A DNA stretch of 64,000 nt from Clostridia bacterium (GCA_017482055.1 JAFUOH010000001.1:218815-282814); one strand, 5' to 3'. Counted from the stretch's first letter, positions 8,286-17,858 are shown. The notes: generated by a model from the letters alone, not told the origin. Program-made: numbers and translations.

Positions 8286-9899
8286 GTGGTTTACAATGTT
8301 ATTGATTACGGAGCAAAAGCAGATGGAGTTTCGTTGGACACCGATGCGATACAGGCGGCATCGGATGCCTGCTTCGTCTCGGGTGGAGGTATTATTTTGA
8401 TACCGGAGGGAAAATATCTTTGCGGCTCTGTACGGCTTTATAGCAACACGACAGTCCGTATCGAGCAGAACGCCAAGCTTTATCTTTGTACTGATGAGTC
8501 GGTTTACGGAACACTTAGGGGTAAATATGACACTCATTACATAAGAGATGAACAGGAGCTTATGGGGTTGCCTGTGGAGACTTCCCTTAATTTTATGCAG
8601 AAGATGTTTCTTGCGGCTCGAAGGTCTCACACGGATAATATGTTCTATGCCTGCGGTGCCGAAAATATTGTTATCGAAGGCGACGGCGTGATCGACGGTC
8701 AGTACGAATACTTCTTTAAGTCAGAAACAGGCGGCGAGGACGGAACATATGAGACTCTGTTCAGCGATACCGTTCCGAGATGGCAACGCAGGCTGGATGA
8801 GGGACTACTGTTACCGAAGGCGTTTCGTCCGCACATTGTATATATGCAGGAATGTAAGAATGTTCGCATAAGAAATCTCAATTTGCTGAACAGCCCGTTT
8901 TTCAATATCCGCATTGCTGACTCAGAGGGCGTGAGATGCGAAAGTCTTAACATCCAAACAAATAAACGTTGTCAGAATACAGACGGAATAAACCTGTCGG
9001 GATGCAGAAATTGCTTCATTACCGGATGCAGGATAGTAACCGGTGACGATTGTATAGCGGTAAGCAGCGGAGAGATGCCGCCGCGCAAATACAGTTGTGA
9101 AAATATAGTTATCAGCGACTGTATAGGCAGTACCTACTGCAACTTTTTCCGTATATTCAACGGCATAGACGCCGATGTATGCTATGAGGAAGGTGTCGCA
9201 ACACCTGAAGCTCTTGAGATAAGCCGTAAGCAAGGCGTTAAGAACGTGAGCATTACAAACTGTATTCTCGAGAAAGGCGGATGCTTTGCTAATCTTGTAG
9301 CGGTTTACGGGGCGGTAGAGCAGGTTCATATTATGAATTGTACTGAGGCGTGCGGAGGAAAGGATGCCGCTGTGTTTATCGCTGTTCAAAGAAAGGGAAG
9401 AATACGCGATATAACTATCGACGGTCTTGAATGTCGGGTTAAGGGCGGAGTTACTGTTCAGGGCACGGACCGGGAGAGCATTGAGCGTGTTGTACTTCGT
9501 AATTGCCGTTTTTATATAGAACCAACCTCAAAGCTTTTCGGTAACGGGCTGATAGATCCGCTCGTACAGTATTGGGTATCCGATCTGGCTCCGTACAATA
9601 TGTATATTCGTCACGCAACCGATGTACGCTTCATCGACTGCGAGGTTGAATGGGGAGAAGCTGATATAGATGATATATGGGAGATCGCCGATGAAGCAAA
9701 GCGACCGCAGATATATAATGGGCTTTGGCGTGAAGATATGAACCCCTCCGATAGCTGGCCCTGTATAGATGCGTTCGATGTTGACGGACTGTACATTCGT
9801 GATTTCCGTGGCAGCGCGTTCGGGGATGCGGATGTTGTCAGAGTCAGGAATGTAGCAAGGCTTGTTTCGGACAGCAAAGCAGATGGGGGCGACAGATGA
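8286..9899 (+). CDS. Glycoside hydrolase family 28 (polygalacturonase-like), cytoplasmic
   Basis: This 537-residue right-handed beta-helix protein starts with the typical GH28 opening (YNVIDYGAKADG, then AIQAASDAC). It carries two of the family's active-site motifs: NTDGI at residues 231-235 and GDDC at 253-256, supplying the catalytic aspartates. I do not see the canonical GHG motif that usually follows, and the family RIK motif is not clear, so the substrate may differ from polygalacturonan. There is no signal peptide, which fits hydrolysis of imported pectin-derived oligosaccharides. The start is a GTG at 8286, eight bases after GGAGG. It is the first gene of an operon with a transporter and an SGNH esterase, divergent from an AraC gene. 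Confidence 0.85.
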   Translation: MVYNVIDYGAKADGVSLDTDAIQAASDACFVSGGGIILIPEGKYLCGSVRLYSNTTVRIEQNAKLYLCTDESVYGTLRGKYDTHYIRDEQELMGLPVETSLNFMQKMFLAARRSHTDNMFYACGAENIVIEGDGVIDGQYEYFFKSETGGEDGTYETLFSDTVPRWQRRLDEGLLLPKAFRPHIVYMQECKNVRIRNLNLLNSPFFNIRIADSEGVRCESLNIQTNKRCQNTDGINLSGCRNCFITGCRIVTGDDCIAVSSGEMPPRKYSCENIVISDCIGSTYCNFFRIFNGIDADVCYEEGVATPEALEISRKQGVKNVSITNCILEKGGCFANLVAVYGAVEQVHIMNCTEACGGKDAAVFIAVQRKGRIRDITIDGLECRVKGGVTVQGTDRESIERVVLRNCRFYIEPTSKLFGNGLIDPLVQYWVSDLAPYNMYIRHATDVRFIDCEVEWGEADIDDIWEIADEAKRPQIYNGLWREDMNPSDSWPCIDAFDVDGLYIRDFRGSAFGDADVVRVRNVARLVSDSKADGGDR

Positions 9900-10774
9900 T
9901 CTATCTTTTGTTTGGAGTCGGAGCTGTGTGTACAGCCGTGTCGAACTCATTCATCAAGCTGTACCGCCGTCGAATTGCAGATGAAAGGGTCAAGGATAAT
10001 CTATACTACATATTAATGATCATCGTTGCGCTGATATTTTTCGGATTTCTTTCGGGTTTTGACCTCAGAGTAAATATAAAAACCCTGTTATTTTCGACTG
10101 TGTATGCACTTGTGGCATATACGACGGTTACTCTTAATATGAGAGCCATAGAGCACGCCGATCTTGTGACCGTTTCTATTTTCTCAAATTCGGGCGGCGT
10201 GCTGTGGAATACGCTGTGGGGCTTGGTGCTGTTTGGTGAGGCATTTACCGTAGGCAGAATAGTGGGCGTTGCGGCTATACTTGCGGCAATATTCATTCCC
10301 TATTTGTTGGAAGCAAAAAAAGGAATGGGTAGTATGAGGGGGATATTTTACTGTATGGGCATCTTCATATTCAGCGGATGCGGACAGCTCGTAGTGAAGC
10401 TGTACTCCCTTGCTGAAAATGTAATGTCAAACAGCGTATTTTGCTTTTATACAAATATTATTCTTATCCCGTTTGTGTTCCTGATCTTGAAAAGACGCTC
10501 TGATATCGGAGCCGTAGTAAAGGATATTTTAAGGGTCGACAAAAAATCGCTTGTCTTTTTGTCATTGGCTCTGCTCCTTGCAAACGTAGTTACTATTCTG
10601 AGTATGTTTATTGTCGAGCGGGTCGATCTGATAATCTACACGGTCGCGGAAAAATCTTTGACGATAATATCGACTGCCGTAGTTTCGGGTATTCTGTTCA
10701 GGGAACGGTTTACTGCGATGAAGCTGACAAGCATAATATTTTTGATGGTGGCGGTAATTGCATCATTTACGTGA
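9896..10774 (+). CDS. EamA/DMT family transporter
   Basis: A 292-residue integral membrane protein with about ten hydrophobic helices in two repeats, as in the drug/metabolite (EamA) superfamily. The first half ends with FGEAFTVGRIVGVAAILAAI and the second with FRERFTAMKLTSIIFLMVAV, the matching helix-4/5 EamA signatures. It overlaps the GH28 stop by four bases (ATGA), so the two are translationally coupled. Context suggests uptake or efflux of a monosaccharide or breakdown product released by the GH28 enzyme; this is inference. Confidence 0.88.
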   Translation: MIYLLFGVGAVCTAVSNSFIKLYRRRIADERVKDNLYYILMIIVALIFFGFLSGFDLRVNIKTLLFSTVYALVAYTTVTLNMRAIEHADLVTVSIFSNSGGVLWNTLWGLVLFGEAFTVGRIVGVAAILAAIFIPYLLEAKKGMGSMRGIFYCMGIFIFSGCGQLVVKLYSLAENVMSNSVFCFYTNIILIPFVFLILKRRSDIGAVVKDILRVDKKSLVFLSLALLLANVVTILSMFIVERVDLIIYTVAEKSLTIISTAVVSGILFRERFTAMKLTSIIFLMVAVIASFT

Positions 10775-10813
10775 GTCGGTATATTAAAGAAAAATATTTA
10801 TTGAGGTGATATT

Positions 10814-11446
10814 ATGAACGAATTTACATATGAAGCAAGCAGACGCGGTACGAAATACGAAACGTACGAATGGGATAACACCTGGATATCACGTGCAAAC
10901 GAACATAATTTGCCGCGTGTATTGTATGTTGGTGATTCCATATCCGTGGAGGTCAGACGGAGTGCGAGAGATAAAGTCGGAGATAAGCTCCAGTTCGATC
11001 AATTTTCCACATCAAAAGGGCTTGACAACCCCTATTTTAAGGATATGCTTGGTGCTTTTATGCGTCAAGAGGAACGCCGCGACATCATCCTGTTCAATAA
11101 CGGGCTTCACGGATGGCATTTGGATGATGAAACGGAATACAAAACGCTTTATGAGGAGATGCTTGCTTATTTGATCAGCGAAGGGCACGGTGCCTCGGTC
11201 GCGGCGGTGCTTACCACCTTCATAAGGGATAAGGCACAGAATGAGAGGGTAGTGAAACGCAATCTTGTTGTCAGAGATATAGCGGCGCGGATGAATATTC
11301 CTGTTGTTGACCTTTATTCGGTATCTTTTGCAAACGCCGAACATTTGACTGCTGACGGAGTTCATTACAGACCCGAAGGATACTCTGTCCTGGCAGATGA
11401 GGTTATTCGGCGTATTGGCGAATTTGCACCCGGTCTGCCGGACTGA
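10814..11446 (+). CDS. SGNH/GDSL-type hydrolase
   Basis: The 210-residue product shows the block I motif VLYVGDSIS (Ser at about residue 42), a block III-like FNNGLHGWHLDDE, and a C-terminal DGVHYRPEGY with the Asp-x-x-His pair. It therefore looks like an SGNH esterase of the carbohydrate acetylesterase type. It lacks a signal peptide. An AGGTGAT ribosome binding site precedes the ATG. As the third gene of the GH28 operon it probably removes acetyl groups from imported oligosaccharides. Confidence 0.82.
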   Translation: MNEFTYEASRRGTKYETYEWDNTWISRANEHNLPRVLYVGDSISVEVRRSARDKVGDKLQFDQFSTSKGLDNPYFKDMLGAFMRQEERRDIILFNNGLHGWHLDDETEYKTLYEEMLAYLISEGHGASVAAVLTTFIRDKAQNERVVKRNLVVRDIAARMNIPVVDLYSVSFANAEHLTADGVHYRPEGYSVLADEVIRRIGEFAPGLPD

Positions 11447-11453
11447 TGATGAT

Positions 11454-12362
11454 CTATACGGTGGTCGATGAGTCGCGGCCTTTAATAGTCTCTCTGTATT
11501 TAGCGGGTGTCATATTATATCGTTTCACAAATTCTCTGTAAAAGCCGACGCTTGAGTTGAATCCTACCGTTATAGCTATCTTTTCTACGGTCATATCGGT
11601 GGTGACAAGCAGATTTTCCGCAGTTTTTATCCTTTTGTCCACAATAACCCGGTGCAGGGTCTTTCCGTATCGCTTGAGCGCGATCCTGTCAAGCTGTCGT
11701 GGACTTAAAAACAACTTTTTTGCCACATCGGCGGTGTTCCATTTCTTAGTGTATTCGCTGTCTATGAGATTGTCAAGCTCTCTCATACGCAGTAGATTCT
11801 GAGCACTTTGAGATGAACCTGCCGATGTGTTTTCTGTTTCTGCGGTTTCATAAGTTTCATATTCTTTTGTCAGCATTTTAAGAAGTAATTCCGCCAGATA
11901 GACCACGGGCAAAAGGTACTCGGAGTTTTCCGCGCTGTTTGTGATCTTTTGTATGCTTGCAAGCACGAAAGGCTGATTTCGGTAAACAAGTATTTGCGTA
12001 CCGTCGGTAAACAGACGAAGTCGACGGTACAGCCCGACATTTATTTGGTTGTTCTTTGGTCTGCATATAAAGCCGAGGGTACAGCCTTCCGACGGTGTTT
12101 CTGTTTGGTGCCTGATATGGGGGACCTTGGGCGGAACGACGGCAACATCGCCCGGATGTAGCGTAACAAAACCGTTAGCGGTTTTCAAAACAAGCTCACC
12201 CTTCTCACACACGAAAAGCTCTGCAAAAACATGGCTGTGGAGTGACAGGCGGCTTGACATGAACTGCTTGTCCCAGGGCTTGTCAACAAGGAGCTGGATG
12301 TACACGTTTTCAAGCTGCATTTGATACTCGTGCATACGAACTGATTGTTCTTGCTCTGCCAT
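11454..12362 (-). CDS. AraC family transcriptional regulator
   Basis: The 302-residue protein has an N-terminal cupin domain (RLSLHSHVFAELFVCEKGEL, LHPGDVAVVPPKVPH) and a C-terminal AraC DNA-binding region (NTADVAKKLFLSPRQLDRIA; VEKIAITVGFNSSVGFYREF; MTPAKYRETI). I chose the ATG at 12362 because GGAGG at 12371-12375 lies eight bases upstream; longer in-frame starts exist up to 12446 but lack a site. It is convergent with the GH28 operon and divergent from the long glycan operon. The shared element at 12409-12486 sits right beside its start, so it is the best candidate regulator of both promoters that carry this element. Confidence 0.88.
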   Translation of the reverse strand: MAEQEQSVRMHEYQMQLENVYIQLLVDKPWDKQFMSSRLSLHSHVFAELFVCEKGELVLKTANGFVTLHPGDVAVVPPKVPHIRHQTETPSEGCTLGFICRPKNNQINVGLYRRLRLFTDGTQILVYRNQPFVLASIQKITNSAENSEYLLPVVYLAELLLKMLTKEYETYETAETENTSAGSSQSAQNLLRMRELDNLIDSEYTKKWNTADVAKKLFLSPRQLDRIALKRYGKTLHRVIVDKRIKTAENLLVTTDMTVEKIAITVGFNSSVGFYREFVKRYNMTPAKYRETIKGRDSSTTV

Positions 12363-12408
12363 ATATTTATCCTCCGTCTTCATGTTTACATTAATTATAC
12401 ATTCAGTT

Positions 12409-12504
12409 TGCGAGTTTGTCAATAGTGCTATATCGTTTTTAGACATCGCCTGAATATTATGCCGAAATCAGTAATTTACAAACATCTTTTTGAGGGTTAT
12501 AATA
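12409..12504 (+). promoter_or_regulatory. Promoter with upstream element shared with 14642-14724
   Basis: A -35 TTTACA (12475-12480) and -10 TATAAT (12498-12503) are 17 bases apart. Upstream lies a block of about 40 bases (GTTTTTAGACATC, GCC-GAAT and GCCGAAA half sites about 13 bases apart, ATTTACAAA) that reappears before the gene at 14760. The two GCC(T)GAA copies as direct repeats next to the -35 fit an AraC activator site. The binding protein is inferred to be the adjacent AraC product. Confidence 0.6.
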
Positions 12505-12584
12505 TGATTATACACAAAAAATTCGCTTGTTAAATCATATTGGCATGGACGCTTAAAGGTATTATATAAAGGACGGTGCTTATC

Positions 12585-14093
12585 ATGCAAACGGCAACGA
12601 AAGAATTCCTCACAAAGCTTGATGAGCTTTGTGAAAAGCGCAAGCAGGAAATACGTAGCGCTCCCGATGAACTTGAAATAAAGGGTACTGCTTATTATGT
12701 CAGCCGTGACGGCGACGATAATGGGGACGGTCTGACTCCGGAGACAGCGTGGCGCACGCTTGACAAGGTATCGTCCGCCGAGCTTTTACCGGGCGATGGC
12801 GTTTTGTTTCGCCGCGGTGATCTTTTCCGAGGCTCGGTGGCAACAAAAGATGGAGTTTCGTACGGTGCATGGGGCACGGGCGATAAGCCAAAGCTTTACG
12901 GATGGGACAAGGATCTTGCCGATCCCGCACTTTGGTACGAGGCAGACTCCGAGCATCACATATGGAAGCTGAACGATACGATACTCGACGTTGGAACGCT
13001 GGTTTTCAATCACGGACAGGCACATTCAATAAAGCTGATACCGTCGTATATTGACGGTCACTTTGTATGCCGCAATGATGAATCGAAGCTTTTCGAAATG
13101 TCCCATGAGATGACAACCGATCTTGATATATATTGGCATTTCGATTCCATACTCACCACAATACCGTCAAAAGGCAAGGATTTCCCGATACCTGATATGC
13201 TGTCACCTAACTCTAGAGGCGAACTGTATCTGCGCTGTGATAAAGGCAACCCCGGCGAGGTATTTGATTCGATTGAGGCACTTACAAGACGCTCAATGTT
13301 CGGTGTGGGCATGAATGCGAATGTATGTATAGATAATTTGTGCATTAAATATGTAGGTCTGCACGCAGTTGCGGCTGGCGGCGAGTGTTCGCGCGGACTT
13401 CACGTCACAAACTGTGAGATCGGATGGATAGGCGGCACGATACAGCACTATTTCGGCACCGACCCCAACTTCCCCCGGGGCGGCAGGGGAATGGTCACAC
13501 GATTCGGAAACGGTATTGAGATTTACGGAGGCTGTGACGATTATTTGGTATCGAATTGCTATGTTTATCAGGTGTACGATGCAGGAATGTCACATCAGAT
13601 CACGACTCACGGAAAGAAACGCACAATGACCAATGTTACATACCGCGACAATCTGGTTGAAAGGTGTGTCTACTCGATCGAATACTTCCTTGAAATGAAC
13701 AAAGGCGATACAGAAAGCTATATGGACGGCATAGAAATGTGCGGAAACATCCTGCGTGAGTCGGGGTACGGCTGGGGACAGCAGAGACACAATACCGATA
13801 CGCCTGCACATATCAAGGGATGGAGCTATACCAACAAGGCAAGGAACTACACAATTCACGATAATATCTTCGACCGCGCGGCGTACAGAATGCTTCATCT
13901 TGTGGCAGAGGAGCAGGAAAGCTGTCCTGCGATGTACGCAAACACCTATGTGCAGCATCTCGGAAACATGATAGGGCAGTATGGTGCTAACGCCGAAAAA
14001 GAACCGGACATCGAAATTTTCGACGAGAGGGCAGAGGAAAAGATTGCCTCTGTATTCAAAGACAAGGAAGCAAAGGTATATGCGATAGGTTGA
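12585..14093 (+). CDS. Right-handed parallel beta-helix protein, putative polysaccharide-active enzyme
   Basis: A 502-residue protein without signal peptide. It opens with the entry strand typical of pectate-lyase-fold enzymes (YYVSRDGDDNGDGLTPETAW) and continues with beta-helix rungs rich in Asn and Gly (GIEIYGGCDDYLVSNCYVYQ, NYTIHDNIFDRA). The fold indicates a glycoside hydrolase or polysaccharide lyase, but I cannot name the family. The ATG at 12585 has AAAGGA 11 bases upstream; a GTG at 12576 is in frame but too close to that site. It is the first gene after the AraC-type promoter and precedes the deleted GHL6-like gene. Confidence 0.7.
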   Translation: MQTATKEFLTKLDELCEKRKQEIRSAPDELEIKGTAYYVSRDGDDNGDGLTPETAWRTLDKVSSAELLPGDGVLFRRGDLFRGSVATKDGVSYGAWGTGDKPKLYGWDKDLADPALWYEADSEHHIWKLNDTILDVGTLVFNHGQAHSIKLIPSYIDGHFVCRNDESKLFEMSHEMTTDLDIYWHFDSILTTIPSKGKDFPIPDMLSPNSRGELYLRCDKGNPGEVFDSIEALTRRSMFGVGMNANVCIDNLCIKYVGLHAVAAGGECSRGLHVTNCEIGWIGGTIQHYFGTDPNFPRGGRGMVTRFGNGIEIYGGCDDYLVSNCYVYQVYDAGMSHQITTHGKKRTMTNVTYRDNLVERCVYSIEYFLEMNKGDTESYMDGIEMCGNILRESGYGWGQQRHNTDTPAHIKGWSYTNKARNYTIHDNIFDRAAYRMLHLVAEEQESCPAMYANTYVQHLGNMIGQYGANAEKEPDIEIFDERAEEKIASVFKDKEAKVYAIG

Positions 14094-14150
14094 TGCCACA
14101 ATATTATGTAAGAAGGTCTCACAGGTCCATATACAGAAAGGATAATACAT

Positions 14151-14615
14151 ATGAAACCCTTACACTATCGTCAGGTACACCTTGACTTCCACACCTCTTG
14201 GGGCGAGTTCGGCGGCTTCAAGCATCCCAACGCACTCCGCTACGAGGCGGCTCTGTCCATCTCCCAGGGAGCAAAGTGCTCCATCGGCGACGAGCGCTCG
14301 ATCACCACCAACCTCCCCGACCGCGGTGTTGCGACATACACCTATCAGGAAGCCGAAAACCGTTACGTGGCTCATCTTCTCTTTGCTCACACCACCAAAC
14401 GCGGCAAGGACATCGAGATCATCGAGGATATCATTCCTCTTTACGGCATCAAGCTGACCGCCGCAACTCCCACGGCACCGAAGAAGGTTGTACGCATCGA
14501 CTGTATCGACGGCAAGCTGACCGAGACCGAGGTAAGCTTCACCTATGAGAGCGGCGTTACATCGGTGGATGTTGACAAGGTCGATCTCCACGCTATGGTT
14601 GTTTTTGAGATGTAA
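14151..14615 (+). pseudogene. Internally deleted GHL6/beta-galactosidase-like gene that has kept its reading frame
   Basis: The 154-codon frame joins the N-terminus of a large hydrolase-like family (MKPLHYRQVHLDFHTS) directly to parts normally found hundreds of residues further on: SWGEFGGFKHPNALRYEA, SQGAKCSIGD, LPDRGVATYTYQEAENRY, GKDIEIIEDIIPLYGIKL and DKVDLHAMVVFEM. From memory the full-length family (hypothetical glycosyl hydrolase 6, alpha-amylase/beta-galactosidase-trimerisation type) is about 650-700 residues. At least two in-frame internal deletions, near residues 16 and 49, are implied. The barrel and its catalytic residues would be missing. A ribosome binding site and co-directional neighbours remain. 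Codon use is richer in C-ending codons than in adjacent genes. Confidence 0.7.
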
Positions 14616-14641
14616 TTTTCCGAGTATATTAAGAGGTTATT

Positions 14642-14724
14642 TGCGAGTCTGTATTGTTTTTAGACATCTGCCGAATATAATGCCTGAAACGGCGATTTAC
14701 AAAATGATTGTTATGGTATAAAAT
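14642..14724 (+). promoter_or_regulatory. Second copy of the shared promoter element
   Basis: The block TGCGAGTCTGT, GTTTTTAGACATC, GCCGAATAT, GCCTGAAA, GATTTACAAAATG repeats the one at 12409-12486 with a few substitutions and small gaps. TTTACA (14696-14701) with TAAAAT 17 bases further gives the promoter for the secreted-protein operon starting at 14760. The spacing between the GCC half sites is about 12 bases. Confidence 0.6.
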
Positions 14725-14759
14725 TTTAAATATATTATTTTAACAAAAAGGAGAAAACC

Positions 14760-17700
14760 ATGGGAAACTGTAAAAAAATTTTTAGTGTTCTGATCTGTGC
14801 CGTGCTTTGTCTTGGCATGATTATTCCTGCACTCGCCGCTGATACTGCTTTGGCGCCTGTAGAGGGAGGCGATCCTTTAGCAGGAATTGATGCATCAGAT
14901 TATAATATTTGGTGCTATGACAGCGCCGATGCCCTTGGCGGTGTATCGGCAGTGCTGAACGCTTATGTCACAAAAGACGGCGTGCGCACTAAAGAAATGG
15001 AATACACCGTTGACCCGTATCATGGTGTAAAGTGTGCGGCTACCGTATGCGAACCTATTGGCGGTGCGTTAGGTCTCGGTAACCACCGTATAACCACTGC
15101 GTTTGTTGGAGCAAACAAGCTTATTGTTGACTGCAGCTATGTTGCCGTTACATATCTTACTGAAAGTAATGGAAAATATGGACTTGTGTTCAGAAATACC
15201 GGTGGTGCCGGAAGCGTTACTCTTACCGAGGATACATCTGTGTCCGGCGGTAAGTGGACTACCGTTTACGTACCTATCACCGATGCAAACAAGACCAATA
15301 TCGTTACCCGTATGAACAAGAGCTTCGGCAATATGGGGCTCATATGGGACGGTGCGAAAAAGGCAGATGAGACCCTTTACGTTCGTGAGATAGTGTTCTT
15401 CGAGAACGAAGCTGATGCTGCACTGTACGCTGAAGTAGCACCTGCGTTCTATATGGGCGAGAAGGTAGTCAAGAAGCTTCCCAAGACCGAAGAACAGCAG
15501 CTCAAGCTCAACCTTATGGCAGGCGTTATCGCGGCTATGCGAGGCGCGAAGTGGGCGGTTGAAGACGAAAAGAGAACCACCATCCCCACCGAATGGATCG
15601 AGTACGAGGCTCTCTTTGATATGCGCAGCGCGGCGGCTCTTGACAAGACCTCTGCCACCCACGCTGACAGCGGTATAGTTACCTACATTGCCGAGAAGAA
15701 CGATGAAGCCGCAAAGCTTGAATTCACACCCGGTGCCTCTGCTCACGGTTATTACAGAATAGCCTTTACTCCCGATGCGGTTAACGGCATTGACATCGAG
15801 AGCGGCAACTATTATGCGGCTGTTACCTACAGAGCAGATACAGAAGCGGCTCTGACCCTTACAGCAGGAAATGATTCTCTGCTTATTGCAGAGGAAACCG
15901 CTGTTTCCACAAAGTGGCAGACAGCATCCGTGAAGATAGATGCCAACTCCGATATTCTTAAGGCTCTTGCTGACGGGAATGATAAGATCACCCTTAGCTG
16001 GGGTCAGGATGCACCCAACGGAAGCATCGAGATCAAGGAGCTTGTATTCTTTGCTTTTGCCTCCCGTGTCGAGGACTACGAGAAGTACGCTCCCATCTAT
16101 TATAATTCCTTCTATGACTTTATACAACCGAAGAATCCTCTTGATGAGATAAAGAATGAAATCAAATTCGATTTCAGCAACAGATCCAAATTATCCGGTA
16201 TGCTTAATCTGAAGGATAAGGATTCGCAGTTCGTTGGTTCGACCTCCACGCTGACGAATGTGGAAATAGACGGAATTTCCGCGATCGAGATAAGCGGCCT
16301 TGCCGAGAATAAGGGCAATGCTCACGCACTTCCTTTCCATACCGGACCTGCGGCAAAGAATGCGTTCAGCACCGCAAATACCGATACCTTCTACACCGCC
16401 ATTACCTATAAGGCAGACGGCGAAGGTACGCTCGTTCTCCATCACGGTGGCAACGGAACAGAGGGCTTTGGTGCGGTTACATACTGCAATACCGAGGCTT
16501 CCGACAAATGGCAGACTGCGGTTTACGCCGGCACAGTCGGTACAAAGCTGCTTGAAAGAATGAAGAACGAATATGCTCCCGTTTTCCTTGCTTGGAACAA
16601 CACCGAAGAGGATGAGAACATCTACATCAAGGAGATAGTATTCTTCACAAACAAAGCCGATGCCGAGAAGTACGGCGAGGGTGCGGCGAAGTACTACAAC
16701 TACACCGCCGGCTACGAGAAGTACGATACTCCTCAGACAACTGCACCCACCGACCCGCTTTCGGGACTTAGCAATTATGACAAGTGGACATATGCGTCTG
16801 CCGATACTCTTACGGCTGACGGGGCTTTTCTTAACGGTATATCTGCGGGTACAGTTTATGCAAAGGATCCGAACTTCGCGGTAAGATCTCTCAAGCTTAA
16901 CGGTAACTCTAGGTTTAATACAGCCTTCAACCTTGGAAACAAATTGCTGGTTACCCCTAAGTACATAGCAATAACTTACTTGACAAAGGATCAGGCGCAG
17001 GCATCCTTTATGTTCAACACCTATACCGATGGCGGTTCTGGTACAATCGCCGCTGATACATCGCTGTCAAACGGAAAATGGAGAACCGATTATATCGAGC
17101 TTACCGATACACAAAGCTCGGCTATTGCAGCGCGTATGAACGGAGCAGCCAGGAATTTTGCTATCGACTGGACTAACGCCAATACAAACAGCGAGATATA
17201 CATCCGCGAGATCGTCTTCTTTGAAAACGAGGCTGATGTTCTCACATACGCGGAAAAAGCTCCTGCTTACTATAACTATGCGGAAGACTACAGCTGGAAC
17301 GTTGATCCGCTTGAGGGACTTGCCGATTATGATATTTGGTGCTATGCAAGTCAGGCTGCATTGGCAAGCAACAGTGCTGTGATCAAGCAGGGGGCGACCC
17401 ACACAAGTGACCCTACATATGGCGTGGAATGTGTAAAGGTGACAGATGCTGCATTCCAGACGGCGTTTACAGCAGCTAATCAATTAGCAATTGATGCTCC
17501 TCAGTATATAGCGGTTACATATATGACTCCCGATACAACGGCGTGTGTACTAAATTATACCGAATATAAGCTGGGCGGCACAATAAGCTCTGATATCTCA
17601 GGCTCAAACGGAAAATGGACCACCGTTTATGCTGAGCTTAACAGCAATCAAACGACTAAGCTTGTGCAGCGATTGAACGGAGGATACGGTGCAAACCATT

Positions 17701-17825
17701 TTGCACTTATGCCTTCGTCGCTCGGAAACCTGTATGTTCGCGAGATCGTCTTCTTTGAAGACCTTGCAGACGTTCAGGCATATGCCGCAAAGGCTCCCGT
17801 CTACTACAACTACTACAGCAAATAA
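14760..17825 (+). CDS. Secreted protein of five repeated beta-rich modules
   Basis: The 1021-residue product has a signal peptide (positively charged start, hydrophobic core to residue 27, cleavage after ALAA). It is followed by five modules of about 165-190 residues (about 38-230, 260-445, 462-650, 665-840, 848-1021). Each module ends in the same motif, (R/K)E(I/L)VFF-x-(N/F)-x-A-D-x-x-x-Y followed by A-P-x-YYN. Modules 1, 4 and 5 open with DPL-x-G(I/L). The pattern suggests jelly-roll, carbohydrate-binding-like domains, but I do not recognise a named CBM family. There is no catalytic domain and no anchor. Its ribosome binding site is AAAGGAG and it follows the element at 14642. Module 1 is closely similar to the modules of the next gene, so the two proteins probably act together at the cell surface. 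Confidence 0.75.
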   Translation: MGNCKKIFSVLICAVLCLGMIIPALAADTALAPVEGGDPLAGIDASDYNIWCYDSADALGGVSAVLNAYVTKDGVRTKEMEYTVDPYHGVKCAATVCEPIGGALGLGNHRITTAFVGANKLIVDCSYVAVTYLTESNGKYGLVFRNTGGAGSVTLTEDTSVSGGKWTTVYVPITDANKTNIVTRMNKSFGNMGLIWDGAKKADETLYVREIVFFENEADAALYAEVAPAFYMGEKVVKKLPKTEEQQLKLNLMAGVIAAMRGAKWAVEDEKRTTIPTEWIEYEALFDMRSAAALDKTSATHADSGIVTYIAEKNDEAAKLEFTPGASAHGYYRIAFTPDAVNGIDIESGNYYAAVTYRADTEAALTLTAGNDSLLIAEETAVSTKWQTASVKIDANSDILKALADGNDKITLSWGQDAPNGSIEIKELVFFAFASRVEDYEKYAPIYYNSFYDFIQPKNPLDEIKNEIKFDFSNRSKLSGMLNLKDKDSQFVGSTSTLTNVEIDGISAIEISGLAENKGNAHALPFHTGPAAKNAFSTANTDTFYTAITYKADGEGTLVLHHGGNGTEGFGAVTYCNTEASDKWQTAVYAGTVGTKLLERMKNEYAPVFLAWNNTEEDENIYIKEIVFFTNKADAEKYGEGAAKYYNYTAGYEKYDTPQTTAPTDPLSGLSNYDKWTYASADTLTADGAFLNGISAGTVYAKDPNFAVRSLKLNGNSRFNTAFNLGNKLLVTPKYIAITYLTKDQAQASFMFNTYTDGGSGTIAADTSLSNGKWRTDYIELTDTQSSAIAARMNGAARNFAIDWTNANTNSEIYIREIVFFENEADVLTYAEKAPAYYNYAEDYSWNVDPLEGLADYDIWCYASQAALASNSAVIKQGATHTSDPTYGVECVKVTDAAFQTAFTAANQLAIDAPQYIAVTYMTPDTTACVLNYTEYKLGGTISSDISGSNGKWTTVYAELNSNQTTKLVQRLNGGYGANHFALMPSSLGNLYVREIVFFEDLADVQAYAAKAPVYYNYYSK

Positions 17826-17858
17826 TAACCCTACGATCATTAAATAAGGAGAGATCAT

